Assembly (NCBI RefSeq): GCF_029278565.1
Contig: NZ_CP119561.1
Span: 299,409-363,408, forward strand
Direction of reading: 5' to 3'
From: Haloarcula halophila
GTDB lineage: Archaea; Halobacteriota; Halobacteria; Halobacteriales; Haloarculaceae
DNA: 64,000 nucleotides
Position numbers and translations under genes: made by a program. Each line of letters opens with the position of its first letter. Position 1 is the stretch's first letter. This document shows, piece after piece, positions 1-7,902 of this stretch. The notes under the pieces were generated by a model. It searched no databases. It was not told where the DNA came from and was given only the letters and a program-made list of their open reading frames with translations.

Positions 1-128
1 GGCGGACCTTGGAAAACCACGTTTTTCCCCGATACAAGATGTGCTAATGATTCCCGGTAAATCTCGGGCCGCTCTTGATCGACGAGACTGGCGAATGCTT
101 TCGAAAAAATCGTCTCCTCAGTAGACAT
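1..128 (-). CDS. Start of an AAA+ ATPase gene (runs off the left edge)
   Basis: On the minus strand an ATG at 128 opens a frame that stays open to the window edge (about 42 codons). The visible protein starts MSTEETIFSKAF and its last residues read SGKNVVFQGP followed by a partial proline codon. This is the run-in to a P-loop of the type GKNVxxxGPPGTGKT, seen in McrB-like and other AAA+ NTPases; the window cuts it just before the GKT. The family assignment rests only on this motif, so McrB-type restriction is one possibility, not a conclusion. The gene on the same strand just upstream (241-828) may be its operon partner. Confidence 0.5.
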   Translation of the reverse strand, partial: MSTEETIFSKAFASLVDQERPEIYRESLAHLVSGKNVVFQGP

Positions 129-240
129 CAAACCGATAACCTCCCAGACATTTGCTTGAATAAAGCCGTTGCAAAGATGTTACATGTTTCTGTTTATGAA
201 GAGCCATAGTTTCGTTTGTTAAGATATTATCTATTACCAT

Positions 241-828
241 TTATTTAAATTTGACAATTCCACTCGCGCTATCTCCGGCCCGTTGGTCAAATGCAATATT
301 AAACGGGTCTAACCTCTCTGGAGAGTTATTATACACCATCCGAGTATGAAACCTTCCTTGTGAGTCACGGACGAAATACAATATGGGAACATGATCTGCA
401 GTCATATTCTCGTGTTCATCATCAAAAAGTTCGTCAGCACTAGGTATAAACCCATGTTCTGTTTCCCAAAGCGGATAATCGGTTGAATTGCCAGGTAATT
501 GCCACTCGTTTCGACCGTTATTGTAGTCGATTTCGATTTCGGCCTTGGTTTCCTCGTACTGTTGGACAGGCGCCAATTGGACGCGGATCGTTCCATCCGG
601 ACCACCATCCCACTCGTTGTGATTGAAAAATTCGGCAATGTCTTCGGGATCACCTGGTAAGTAGATTCTTGCGTGAGCACCGCCGCCGCCAGGATTCCCC
701 CAATATCCGAGTTTGGCTTTGAGATCAGTCTCCGTTAGCCGCCGCCAGTACATTGCCTCAGCCGAGCAGACAGTCACAAATGAAGTTCTATTTTGACGTA
801 ATAAAAGATATTTTAAGCTCATTATCAT
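241..828 (-). CDS. Conserved hypothetical protein, 195 aa
   Basis: I do not recognise the family. The protein is acidic and soluble, with no signal peptide or membrane segment. Near residues 40-60 it has a glycine-rich stretch (YWGNPGGGGAHARIYLPG). Farther on it is rich in aromatic and acidic residues (YPLWETEHGF, VPILYFVRDSQGRFHTR). In-frame starts exist at residues 1, 3 and 26 (M, then MSLKY, then MYWRR); the third would begin at the first well-formed domain, so the start is uncertain. The next gene on the same strand, about 110 bp downstream, begins like an AAA+ ATPase, so the two could form a small nuclease/ATPase or regulatory operon. That is inference from position only. Confidence 0.6.
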   Translation of the reverse strand: MIMSLKYLLLRQNRTSFVTVCSAEAMYWRRLTETDLKAKLGYWGNPGGGGAHARIYLPGDPEDIAEFFNHNEWDGGPDGTIRVQLAPVQQYEETKAEIEIDYNNGRNEWQLPGNSTDYPLWETEHGFIPSADELFDDEHENMTADHVPILYFVRDSQGRFHTRMVYNNSPERLDPFNIAFDQRAGDSASGIVKFK

Positions 829-914
829 TTTCGACGGAGAAGAGGAAATGATAGTAGAAGGATATCGGGTTTGGTTATCTTCCGATGAGATACGCTCAAT
901 CTGCTCATTTACAA

Positions 915-962
915 GAAGGAAGTCCTTCCTACGGTGCCGTTAGAAGTCTGATAACTTATATA
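915..962 (+). promoter_or_regulatory. Promoter of the resolvase gene: hairpin and TATA box
   Basis: A TATA-like TTATATA at 956-962 lies 23-29 bp before the resolvase ATG at 985, the spacing of a leaderless haloarchaeal transcript. Upstream, GAAGGA (915-920) and TCCTTC (923-928) form a perfect 6-bp inverted repeat with a 2-bp spacer. It could be an operator, but I see no second copy nearby. Confidence 0.5.
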
Positions 963-984
963 CTCGACCGACACCGCAGAAAGT

Positions 985-1791
985 ATGCCCAAAATCGGCA
1001 TCTATGCCCGTGTCTCGACAACAGACCAAGACCCGCAACGACAGCTCGACGAACTCCGGGAGTTTGCCGAAGACAGGTATGATGAGCCAGAAATTCACGC
1101 CTACGCGGATCTCATCAGCGGGACCGAAACTGACCGCGGTGAAGAGTACCAGCGACTCCGAGCAGATATCAAAAACGGGGCCCTGGACATCGTCGTTGTC
1201 CACGAACTCTCACGTCTTTCTCGACTCGGTGGCGGCGAAATCCACGAGTTCCTGGAGTTCTGTCTCAGTCACGAAACTAGCGTTCAGGATATGGAAGTCG
1301 GGCTGGAAATTAGCCTTGAGGATGACCTCGTCGACAGAGCAGTGAGTCAGCTTATCGCCGGTGTGATGGGTGACCTCGCCCGGGTTGAGCACAAACAGAA
1401 GCTCCGCCGGATTCAATCAGGTATTGACGCTGCAAAAGAGGCCGGGCGATGGACTGGCCGGCCGCCAGCCGGGTTTGATGTCGAAGACGGCTATCTCCAG
1501 GTCAACGCCGACCAGTTCCTTACTATTCGTCGCGCGCTCGAACGCGTTGAGCAAGGCTATACCTATGCTGAAGCAGCTGATGGAACGCCTGTTGCTGAAT
1601 CAACGTTGAGGGCCCTCGAAGACGACCGTCGCGACCTCTATTTCTACGCTGAAGCTGAAGATGAGCGGCTCCAAGCTGCCGCTCAAGAGCTTGAACCACT
1701 TGGGAAACCGGATATTCCCGATGACACAGACCTCCCGGAGCAGGACATCAGGACTATCGTTCGCGATGAAATCCACCGACACCAGCAATAG
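985..1791 (+). CDS. Serine recombinase / resolvase family protein
   Basis: The N-terminal part (residues 1-140) is a resolvase catalytic domain. It has the start IGIYARVSTTDQDPQRQL with the catalytic serine (ARVST), then a DLISGTETDRGEEYQRL segment and VVHELSRLSRLGG, which matches the conserved D/E-x-x-x-R-x-x-R segment of small serine recombinases. A helical segment follows, ending KEAGRWTGRPPAGF, the usual lead into the DNA-binding part. The C-terminal 90 residues are acidic and do not look like a classical Hin-type helix-turn-helix. At 268 aa it is a little longer than a typical resolvase. Such genes are common on haloarchaeal plasmids and proviruses, where they resolve multimers or move elements. 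The ATG at 985 is supported by a TATA box 23-29 bp upstream. Confidence 0.85.
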   Translation: MPKIGIYARVSTTDQDPQRQLDELREFAEDRYDEPEIHAYADLISGTETDRGEEYQRLRADIKNGALDIVVVHELSRLSRLGGGEIHEFLEFCLSHETSVQDMEVGLEISLEDDLVDRAVSQLIAGVMGDLARVEHKQKLRRIQSGIDAAKEAGRWTGRPPAGFDVEDGYLQVNADQFLTIRRALERVEQGYTYAEAADGTPVAESTLRALEDDRRDLYFYAEAEDERLQAAAQELEPLGKPDIPDDTDLPEQDIRTIVRDEIHRHQQ

Positions 1792-1860
1792 GTCTCATTC
1801 AAGGGGTTTCGTACTCTCTGCTCAATGTCGCCCCGACAGTTATTACTCAATATATGAATT

Positions 1861-2454
1861 ATGAATCGTATGTCGAAAGCTGCGGGCGATCCGGAACGGG
1901 CTATAAATGGTCTCATGTCGATCGCACAGCTGCTGGAAGAACCACGGCTGGCCCGTCTCTACACGTTCGTCCTTCGCGATGGAGAGGCCACTATCGACGA
2001 TATCGTTGCGACGCTGGATATGCCTCGGACGACGGCGTATTCGGATATGGGGACACTCGTCGACCTCGGTGTAGTCACCCGAGACGAGACTCAGAAGACG
2101 CACACGTATTCTGCAGTCCCGATTACGCTTACTGCGGATCTCGACGGTGACGAATACACTGTCACTCCAACCCTTATCGAGGCTGTTGGCCGCTCACCGC
2201 AGGACCAGGATCTCGATCTTCTCTTGGAAAAATATGGGCTTGGGAAGCTTGCTGCTGCCCTCATGTATGCAATCCCGTATGTCGGTGGTGGGATGTCTGA
2301 GCGGGTCGCTGCCCGCGAGCTCGATCTCCAATACGCCTTCGCGGTTGCCGTGTTGCATGCACTCCGAGATGTCGTTCAGGATATGGAATCCGCTGACCCC
2401 TACTTCGACGATATCCGAAACGCCCGTGATCAGGAACCGTCAGCGGAGGATTGA
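1861..2454 (+). CDS. Winged-helix transcriptional regulator (MarR/TrmB-like HTH)
   Basis: Residues 25-85 form a winged helix: EPRLARLYTFVLRDGEATI, then DDIVATLDMPRTTAYSDMGT as recognition helix, then LGVVTRDETQKTHTYSAVPI as wing. The remaining 110 residues are an alpha-helical region ending in an acidic tail. Either ATG 1861 or ATG 1870 (MSKAAGD) could be the start; AT-rich TATA-like sequence around 1841-1855 sits close upstream. The PIN-domain gene begins 10 bp after its stop on the same strand. This layout resembles an antitoxin/toxin pair in which the HTH protein represses the operon. I infer that role from gene order; the winged helix itself is clear. Confidence 0.75.
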   Translation: MNRMSKAAGDPERAINGLMSIAQLLEEPRLARLYTFVLRDGEATIDDIVATLDMPRTTAYSDMGTLVDLGVVTRDETQKTHTYSAVPITLTADLDGDEYTVTPTLIEAVGRSPQDQDLDLLLEKYGLGKLAAALMYAIPYVGGGMSERVAARELDLQYAFAVAVLHALRDVVQDMESADPYFDDIRNARDQEPSAED

Positions 2455-2463
2455 TCGACAGAC

Positions 2464-2766
2464 ATGAGTGAGTTATTCGACCCTTTTGACGAGTCTGTGG
2501 CGTGGGTCGCAGACACGGGATTCTTCGTTGCTTGTGGCCGACAGCGGAATAACAAATATACGGCGCTCGAACGCTTCGCGGACCGGAACGAACTCACGTT
2601 TGTGATTCCACAGTGTGTCTACGAAGAACTTGGCGGAGCCCCGGATTGCAGCACACCGGGGCAGACACCTATCAACAGCGCACGGGACGCTGGCTGGGTC
2701 AGAGTAGCTGATGAACCTGAGTATACGAACAGCACTGACTCTCGAGTGATGGATTATGTAAGGTAG
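2464..2766 (+). pseudogene. Truncated PIN-domain protein (VapC-like toxin remnant)
   Basis: The protein starts with a PIN-like fold signature: VAWVADTGFFVACGR (first catalytic Asp in VADTG) and later FVIPQCVYEELGG, typical of PIN nucleases that cut RNA. Only about 100 residues remain. The frame ends DSRVMDYVR and stop at 2764-2766. The second half of a PIN domain, which carries the other metal-binding acidic residues, is missing, and the downstream DNA is the repeat-rich origin region with no continuation in any frame. The gene therefore looks truncated at a recombination junction. Its partner would be the HTH gene 10 bp upstream. Confidence 0.65.
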
Positions 2767-2879
2767 AGTCGGAGTCCACTGGCAAACCTCGGGGCTTGAT
2801 CCCGAGGCGGTTGACTAGCGGTTCTGGAACTGACTGCAGTGATCGAGTTCTCTCGAATACATAAGGAATAGATGACAAA

Positions 2880-3200
2880 GGCGAAGAGACACACACCAGA
2901 TTTTGAGTAAGGATTCTATGAGGTGTGTGGCAAAGGAGTGTTCAATTGAATTTAGAGGGGATTTCTTACTCCAAACTATGTGTGTTTCTTTAGTCTAGTT
3001 ATCCTAGTAAGTAGTAGTGTAGTAGAAGCAGATACAACAAATCAACTAGGACGAACTCAACTGCTCCTAATCCGCGTCTCACCCTTCCCGACTTTCTTAC
3101 TCCAAACTAGGTGTGTGTCTGTCCTCTCCTTACTCCAAACTAGGTGTGTGTAGACCCGGTTTGGTGTAAGGAGAAAACCCTCAATATTAGACTTTCAAAC
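2880..3200. other. Probable replication origin next to orc1: inverted ORB-like repeats
   Basis: About 500 bp between the PIN remnant and orc1 carry no gene but hold a family of about 24-bp repeats with core CTTACTCCAAACTAGGTGTG. Forward copies lie at 2963-2987, 3094-3118 and 3127-3151. Reverse-complement, diverged copies lie at 2889-2912 and 3154-3174. Between the second and third copies is an AT-rich stretch (about 2988-3060) that could act as the unwinding element. Inverted origin recognition boxes around an AT-rich segment beside an orc1/cdc6 gene are the standard layout of haloarchaeal origins. The repeat is not the common haloarchaeal ORB sequence, as expected for a plasmid origin with its own cognate Orc1. 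Confidence 0.75.
3127..3174. repeat. Closely spaced inverted pair of origin repeats
   Basis: The repeat at 3127-3151 (TCCTTACTCCAAACTAGGTG and following bases) faces its imperfect reverse complement at 3154-3174 (CCGGTTTGGTGTAAGGAGA) with only a few bases between. The pair forms a 48-bp dyad directly upstream of the orc1 promoter. It may serve both as a strong initiator site and as an autoregulatory operator of orc1. Confidence 0.65.
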
Positions 3201-3271
3201 GCTATGAAGGAGTTATTACTCATAACTTGGTACCAAATATTTATTTCACTGGCTGTCGTCTGGCCTTAATA

Positions 3272-4480
3272 ATGGATAGCAACGAGGGGTCAGAGACGGT
3301 TCACAGTGTCTTTGAGAGTGTTGATGAGGGGGGTTGTGGGATCTTCGAGCAACGGGAAATTCTTCAAATCGACTATGTCCCCAGTGAGAAGCGAATAGTC
3401 GGTCGCGATGAGCAGATCGAGAAGGTTGCTGGTGAAATCGGACCAATCGTCGTTGGGCAGCCGCCAAATTCTATCATCATCTACGGAAAAACGGGCTGTG
3501 GAAAGTCACTCGTCGCAAAGCACGTTTCCAAAATCGCTCAAGAAGAAGCCGAGAACCGAGATGTGAGACTTGCTACGGGGTATGTTAATTGCCAGCAGGC
3601 GAAGGGAAATTCCGACGCTCTGAGCAAGTACGGTCGTGAGATTAACCCACCAGAAAGTGGCATTAAGTTCCCAGCACGGGGGATTTCGGAGAACGAGTAT
3701 TTTGAGCGGGTCTGGTCGGTCCTGAACGAGTTTTACGACGCCGCCATCATCGTTCTAGATGAAGTTGATAAGCTCAATAACGACGACTTGTTGATGGCAC
3801 TTTCCCGAGCAGGGGAGGATGGAAGTGTTGATGTTCCGATTGGGGTGATTGCGGTGTCGAACAAAATCAATTACCGGGACAATATGAGTGAACGCACAAA
3901 GAGCTCGTTCGGACACAACGAGTTCATCTTTGAACCCTATGATGCAGCTCAAATCCGAGAAATCCTTCAGAATCGGACTGATGCCTTTGCTAAGGGAGTT
4001 CTCGATGACGGGGTGATTCCTCGTGCTGCCGCACTGAGTGCAAAGGAACACGGTGACGCACGAAAGGCAATGCGCCTTCTCCGGTACGCTGGTGACCAAG
4101 CGAACAAAGAGAATGCCGACCGGGTGAAAGAATCTCACCTCTCTGACGCTCGGGCTTCAGCGGAAGTTGATCGACTGCTTGAACTCATTTCGGGGCTCCC
4201 GCCCCACAGCAAGCACGTCCTGGTAGCGCTCGCGAACCTCACTAAAAACCAACCGGACCGGGAATGGTTCCGGACGATGCGAATACGCGAGACGTATCTT
4301 GATGTTTGCGATCAGATCGGGACCGACCCGCTATCAGCTGAGCGGACGCGGCAACTACTCAACGAACTTTGCTTCTTAGAGATTGCCGGGAGTCGACGAG
4401 GTACCGGGGAGGGGAAGGGGCATTACAGTCAGTACACTCTCCTTTGGGACGCAGATGTTGTCCTCACTCTCGACAGCTGA
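3272..4480 (+). CDS. Orc1/Cdc6 family replication initiator
   Basis: This AAA+ ATPase binds origin repeats and loads the replicative helicase. The Walker A motif is YGKTGCGKSLVAKH, Walker B is IIVLDEVDKLNND, sensor 1 is IGVIAVSNKINYRD, and sensor 2 / lid lies at HGDARKAMRLLRYAGD. A winged-helix DNA-binding domain follows (about residues 300-402). The total of about 402 aa is normal for the family. I chose ATG 3272 (MDSNEG) over the longer frame from 3227. AT-rich TATA-like sequence (AAATATTTATTTC, 3235-3247) lies at leaderless distance upstream of 3272, and the extra N-terminal residues are not Orc1-like. The gene directly follows the origin-like repeats, so it is probably their cognate initiator. 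Confidence 0.92.
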   Translation: MDSNEGSETVHSVFESVDEGGCGIFEQREILQIDYVPSEKRIVGRDEQIEKVAGEIGPIVVGQPPNSIIIYGKTGCGKSLVAKHVSKIAQEEAENRDVRLATGYVNCQQAKGNSDALSKYGREINPPESGIKFPARGISENEYFERVWSVLNEFYDAAIIVLDEVDKLNNDDLLMALSRAGEDGSVDVPIGVIAVSNKINYRDNMSERTKSSFGHNEFIFEPYDAAQIREILQNRTDAFAKGVLDDGVIPRAAALSAKEHGDARKAMRLLRYAGDQANKENADRVKESHLSDARASAEVDRLLELISGLPPHSKHVLVALANLTKNQPDREWFRTMRIRETYLDVCDQIGTDPLSAERTRQLLNELCFLEIAGSRRGTGEGKGHYSQYTLLWDADVVLTLDS

Positions 4481-4502
4481 CGCTATCTGTTTCTGTGCTT
4501 GA

Positions 4503-4721
4503 ACCCTCCAAGAGCAGCGGATCTACGATATCGACGAGCGGGCGTACGTCAGGAAAGCCGACATCAACGAGGACGTGAAAGAGACGCGATTGCAGGGATT
4601 AAAAGACCGACTCGCGGCCACTGAAAGCGAGGAGGCGGATGTCCTCCGCAGCGAAATCGAGGACCTGGAAGACCGAATCGACGAACTCACGAGCTTTCGA
4701 ACAGGTTCCGAGGTACAATAG
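4503..4721 (+). pseudogene. Remnant: C-terminal fragment of an unknown coiled-coil protein
   Basis: The gap after orc1 holds a frame open from 4503 to a TAG at 4719-4721 with no plausible start codon at its head. It encodes about 70 residues of haloarchaea-like, highly charged sequence (RIYDIDERAYVRKADIN, later LKDRLAATESEEADVLRSE and DLEDRIDELTSFRTG), predicted as a helical coiled coil. The composition is that of a real protein, not a shadow frame. I read it as the 3' end of a gene whose 5' part was lost by rearrangement. The rest of the 4481-4794 interval shows nothing else. Confidence 0.45.
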
Positions 4722-4794
4722 CTGAGTATCGTTGTCGGGTGACTCTCGCAGCAGATCCGGCGAAGAGGTCTTCCTGGGATGACCACGAGTCCGA

Positions 4795-5463
4795 TCAGTC
4801 TAGACGGGTGAGCGAGCCATAGAGTTCTTCGTTTTGAATGTGAGTACAGAACTGTGCGCAGAGCCGACAGCAGTCCGCGGCATCGGTGAAGGTCCGGACA
4901 CTGGCGTCCCAGCGCGCGTGGACGGCGCCAAGCATCGCACTTCGAACCGATGGTTCGGTCGCGACCATAACCCGTCGCGCACGCGCGGGCGGCGTTGCAT
5001 CGGCTGCCGGTCCCTGCATTCCAACTGTCGACAGAATATCCTCGAGGACGCTCCCGATCTCGATCCCGACACCGAGGTTGTCGCCGACCTGTGGAGCGAT
5101 GAAGATCGTTGCATTACTCGCTTGCGCAAAGGCGATACTCTGTGTGGCGGCATCCATCTCGTCGAGCGGAATCCCGACGTCGATTGCGAGAAAAGCATTA
5201 AATCCGCGGTCGCGGAGGCAGTCCCGCGTCTCCTGCAGGAGCCGCAACACCTCGTCTTCGGCGTACTCGCCGCTGGTCTTGTCCCACGTCGCAAACGACG
5301 GGGCATCGGTTTCGACATCGGCGTCCGCCGGCAACAGTGCGTCGACGTCGAATGTCCGGTACGGTCCCATCAGATAGACGAGAAACTGTTCCCGCCGGAC
5401 TGGAGCGAGCGCATCTGAATCACCAGCGGCACGGGGGAGATTGTCGATAATCCGTTGCCGCAT
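4795..5463 (-). CDS. Conserved haloarchaeal protein (DUF7509-like), 222 aa
   Basis: The pattern FLVYLMGPYRTFD near residue 30, then GFNAFLAIDVGIPLDEMDAATQSIAFAQ, then ATIFIAPQVGDNLGVGIEIGSVLE matches a haloarchaeal family of unknown function. It resembles a nucleoside deoxyribosyltransferase or TIR-like Rossmann fold: YxMGPY at the first strand, and a glutamate in GIEIGSVLE near the expected active site. No function is established. Translation probably starts at ATG 5463 on a leaderless transcript, because a TATA-like TATTTATATG (minus strand, 5489-5498) sits at the right distance. It is divergent from the HTH gene at 5576 and shares its control region. Confidence 0.7.
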   Translation of the reverse strand: MRQRIIDNLPRAAGDSDALAPVRREQFLVYLMGPYRTFDVDALLPADADVETDAPSFATWDKTSGEYAEDEVLRLLQETRDCLRDRGFNAFLAIDVGIPLDEMDAATQSIAFAQASNATIFIAPQVGDNLGVGIEIGSVLEDILSTVGMQGPAADATPPARARRVMVATEPSVRSAMLGAVHARWDASVRTFTDAADCCRLCAQFCTHIQNEELYGSLTRLD

Positions 5464-5488
5464 TCGGCTCGTCGGTTCGGAACGGTAG

Positions 5489-5535
5489 CATATAAATATC
5501 GGTGTTTTCAGGAATATTCTAGTCGAGAACGACTA
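5489..5535. promoter_or_regulatory. Divergent promoter region with palindromic operator
   Basis: On the minus strand TATTTATATG (5489-5498) is a TATA box for the 222-aa gene starting at 5463. TAGTCG (5520-5525) and CGACTA (5530-5535) form a perfect inverted repeat with a 4-bp spacer. It lies between this promoter and the HTH gene at 5576, where an autoregulator would be expected to bind. Confidence 0.5.
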
Positions 5536-5575
5536 AGTACGTGGCGTCCCAACGTAGGACCCGAGGCACCCGCAA

Positions 5576-5968
5576 ATGTCCGAAACCGATCGCCATCCAA
5601 TAGAGGGGGTTCGTCAGCCGGACCCGCCGCTTCCCGAGGATAGCGGGCTGACGCTTGAGGAGTATCTCGCTATGCAACAGGCGATCGGCCACCCGACGCG
5701 GTTCCGGATCCTCCGCACGCTCGTCGCCAACGACGAACTGAGTGCTGCCGACCTCAAGACTGCGGTCGATGTTGAATCCCACAATTTCCACTACCATCTC
5801 GACGAACTCGTCGATGTCGGGCTCGTCGACAAGCGCCAGCGACGGACCGCTGACAGCCAGGGTTTTTATACATACTATCGGCCGACGGCAATGGGCCGCG
5901 GTATTCTTGAGCACGGTGTCGAAGAGCTGATAAGCCGTGAACGGGAGTTTAATGACGCTTATTCGTAG
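5576..5968 (+). CDS. ArsR-like winged-helix transcriptional regulator
   Basis: Residues 30-110 form a winged helix of the ArsR type: LAMQQAIGHPTRFRILRTL, then LSAADLKTAVDVESHNFHYH as the recognition region, then LVDVGLVDKRQRRTADSQG and FYTYYRPTAMGRGIL as wing. No metal-binding cysteines are seen, so it probably senses something other than a soft metal. The gene is divergent from the 222-aa protein, with a perfect palindrome in the shared promoter, which suggests mutual or autoregulation. An IS element begins about 10 bp after its stop codon, so the last residues could have been altered by that insertion. Confidence 0.8.
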   Translation: MSETDRHPIEGVRQPDPPLPEDSGLTLEEYLAMQQAIGHPTRFRILRTLVANDELSAADLKTAVDVESHNFHYHLDELVDVGLVDKRQRRTADSQGFYTYYRPTAMGRGILEHGVEELISREREFNDAYS

Positions 5969-5977
5969 GCTGTCGTA

Positions 5978-7050
5978 GGGGGGGTGGGATAAAATCACCC
6001 TCATAGCGCTAAGTTCGGACTGCTCGGATCACCTCCTCGTTCGTAATTCGTGATCGCTACGACAAGCCGAAGACACACCGATAAGAACACGTGTGCCTTC
6101 GCCATGGCGCGGTCTCGGGCGGGAACGCGCCCGAGACCGCCCTCCTTGCAGACGTTGATCGTGTTCTCGACCTGTGACCTGTCAGCGTAGGTCTCGTTGA
6201 GCTGTGTCTGCGACACACCGATGTCGTCGAAGTGGTTCGTGACGCGGTCTTCAACCCGGTACTCGATATCGAGGGGATCGTCCGTGTTCCGGTGATTGTA
6301 CGGAGCCACTGGCACGACCTGCTCCTCCAGCAGCAGGTCGTGCCAGTTCAAGATGTCGAACGCTGAAGCACCGATCATCCACAGCGGTTTCTCGACGGCG
6401 AGCGCGTCACGCGTGACGCGCATCGCCGTCTCCTCATCAACCTGCTCGCCGTCTGTGAACGCTGCAGCAACCGGGACATTGTTCGCAGTCGTGACCAGTG
6501 TACAGCCGTAGCCAAAGTAGTTCTCATCGGTTGTTGGATCGTAGTTCCACGCCCCGTCGGAGTCATCTCGGGGTGTCGCCCGTACTTCCGTCGAGTCGAT
6601 CCGGAACGTCGGGGAGAGCAGGCCGCGCCGGGCGGCCTGCTCGACCAGATGATTAAAAATCGCCTCAGCAGTCATGCTAAAGTCGCTTCTGAAGCGTTTG
6701 ATCGGGTCACGCGACGGGGCATGTGGAAAGCCACACTGCCGCCAGACGGTTTCGTCTTGGAGGGCACGATAGACCGCTCGTTGACCGTAGATATCGTTGT
6801 GGAAGCAGTACAGATGGGTCAGAAACAGTCCATACGGGTCGAAATCCGGTGTTCGCCCCCGAGCCGCGGGGGCGAACCCCTCGAATTGCTCAAGGAACGA
6901 CGAATCAAGATGCTCACCTAACAGTGTGATCTCCGTCTCCAAGAGATTGAAGACGTTCTCAACCGTATCTACTGGTGGCAGGGCTTGTGTCGACATTCTA
7001 TTCCGCTAGCCCTGCCGTCTAACCCTGAGAACGTTTCTATCCCACCCCCT
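5978..7050 (-). mobile_element. Insertion sequence with a DDE transposase (IS4/IS5 superfamily type)
   Basis: The transposase gene is enclosed by short terminal inverted repeats. The left end reads GGGGGTGGGATAAAA (from about 5980) and the right end, read inward on the minus strand, GGGGGTGGGATAGAAA (from 7050). The whole unit is about 1.07 kb. I cannot define the target duplication, because the flanks (GTCGTA left, TGGATAG right) do not match clearly. It separates the ArsR-like gene from the sugar-transport operon. Confidence 0.75.
6001..6996 (-). CDS. IS transposase, DDE type, 331 aa
   Basis: A catalytic triad can be placed: Asp in TFRIDSTEVRATP, Asp in WMIGASAFDILNWHD, and Glu in YADRSQVENTINVCKEGGLG. 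The N-terminal half (DFDPYGLFLTHLYCFHNDIYGQRAVYR, cut here to its key feature, an aromatic-rich helical region) is of the sort seen in several haloarchaeal IS4/IS5 superfamily transposases. The frame is intact over 331 residues, so the element may be active. It fills almost the whole IS, with about 20 bp to the left repeat and about 40 bp to the right one. The exact ISfinder family cannot be fixed by eye. Confidence 0.85.
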   Translation of the reverse strand: MSTQALPPVDTVENVFNLLETEITLLGEHLDSSFLEQFEGFAPAARGRTPDFDPYGLFLTHLYCFHNDIYGQRAVYRALQDETVWRQCGFPHAPSRDPIKRFRSDFSMTAEAIFNHLVEQAARRGLLSPTFRIDSTEVRATPRDDSDGAWNYDPTTDENYFGYGCTLVTTANNVPVAAAFTDGEQVDEETAMRVTRDALAVEKPLWMIGASAFDILNWHDLLLEEQVVPVAPYNHRNTDDPLDIEYRVEDRVTNHFDDIGVSQTQLNETYADRSQVENTINVCKEGGLGRVPARDRAMAKAHVFLSVCLRLVVAITNYERGGDPSSPNLAL

Positions 7051-7245
7051 TGGATAGTCAAAAGTGATAGCGGCTGCTAATACTCGTCAATAGGTCGACC
7101 CATGCTCGTCGAAATCGAGTACGACTTTTATGAGAGTACTTTCTAAAAGACCTCTGCAGCGATGGAGCGCGCAGAACACAATTGCTGTGATCAAGAGTAT
7201 TTCAGAAGTGGCTCGGAGAATAGCAAGACAGCAGACTGTCCACTG

Positions 7246-7899
7246 TCAAGTATCTGCAGGCTCTCTGACCGGTGTTGTTGATGGCGACTGCCTGGACTGT
7301 CCCGCTACCGCCTCCACAACCGTAATTTGAAGCGCGAACGTGGAACCAGCGAACAGTAGGACGAACGCAACAGTTAACAGCGCAAGCAATGCGAAGAGCA
7401 CAATCGAAAGTATGCCAGTAGTCAGTGCGGGAGTGGGATGGCGAACCAGCCAGCCAAGACCGAATCGAAGCGCTTCGATGGGGCTATCGCCATGGGCTAA
7501 CCGGACGAACGTCGGCACCAACGCCAACGCGACGTATAACGCCGTATACCCCGTGAGGAGGGCGGCCCCCTCGCCAACCAGCGATCCCTCTCGCAAAGCT
7601 GTGACACCGTAGGTGACCGCGACGGCACCGAAGGCGACGGGGACGCCACTGAACAGCAATGCAGCAACGCCGTTCATTCGCAGCGTGTGACAGACGCGTG
7701 ATCGATCAATCCGATTGCGATCACTCCGGAGGTCCAGAATCGCCGCGTAGGCCCCAAGTGTGGCTGGGCCGATCGTCACGAGCGGTAGCGACACAAAAAA
7801 CCAGACAACACTGATGACCACAAGAGACAGGCTATTCCGGTAGACGAACCCAGGAACGCTCGCCACCGCACGTCGGAACGACTCCTGATCTCCAGCCAT
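7246..7899 (-). CDS. YesL-like (DUF624) membrane protein of a sugar-import operon
   Basis: The 217-aa protein has five or six hydrophobic segments (for example LVVISVVWFFVSLPLVTIG and GVAALLFSGVPVAFGAVAV). The pattern WFFVSLPLVTIGPATLGAY near the N-terminus is the signature of the YesL/DUF624 family. Those proteins lie beside oligosaccharide ABC transporters in bacteria and haloarchaea and are thought to assist transport or its regulation. It is the last gene of the minus-strand sugar operon and starts 3 bp after the upstream permease gene ends. Its exact role is not established. Confidence 0.75.
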   Translation of the reverse strand: MAGDQESFRRAVASVPGFVYRNSLSLVVISVVWFFVSLPLVTIGPATLGAYAAILDLRSDRNRIDRSRVCHTLRMNGVAALLFSGVPVAFGAVAVTYGVTALREGSLVGEGAALLTGYTALYVALALVPTFVRLAHGDSPIEALRFGLGWLVRHPTPALTTGILSIVLFALLALLTVAFVLLFAGSTFALQITVVEAVAGQSRQSPSTTPVREPADT

Positions 7900-7902
7900 A
7901 AG

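Noticed and set aside
2889..3174. CRISPR array
   Set aside because: The repeats are in both orientations, unevenly spaced, only five in number and adjacent to orc1. There are no cas genes, so origin boxes explain them better.
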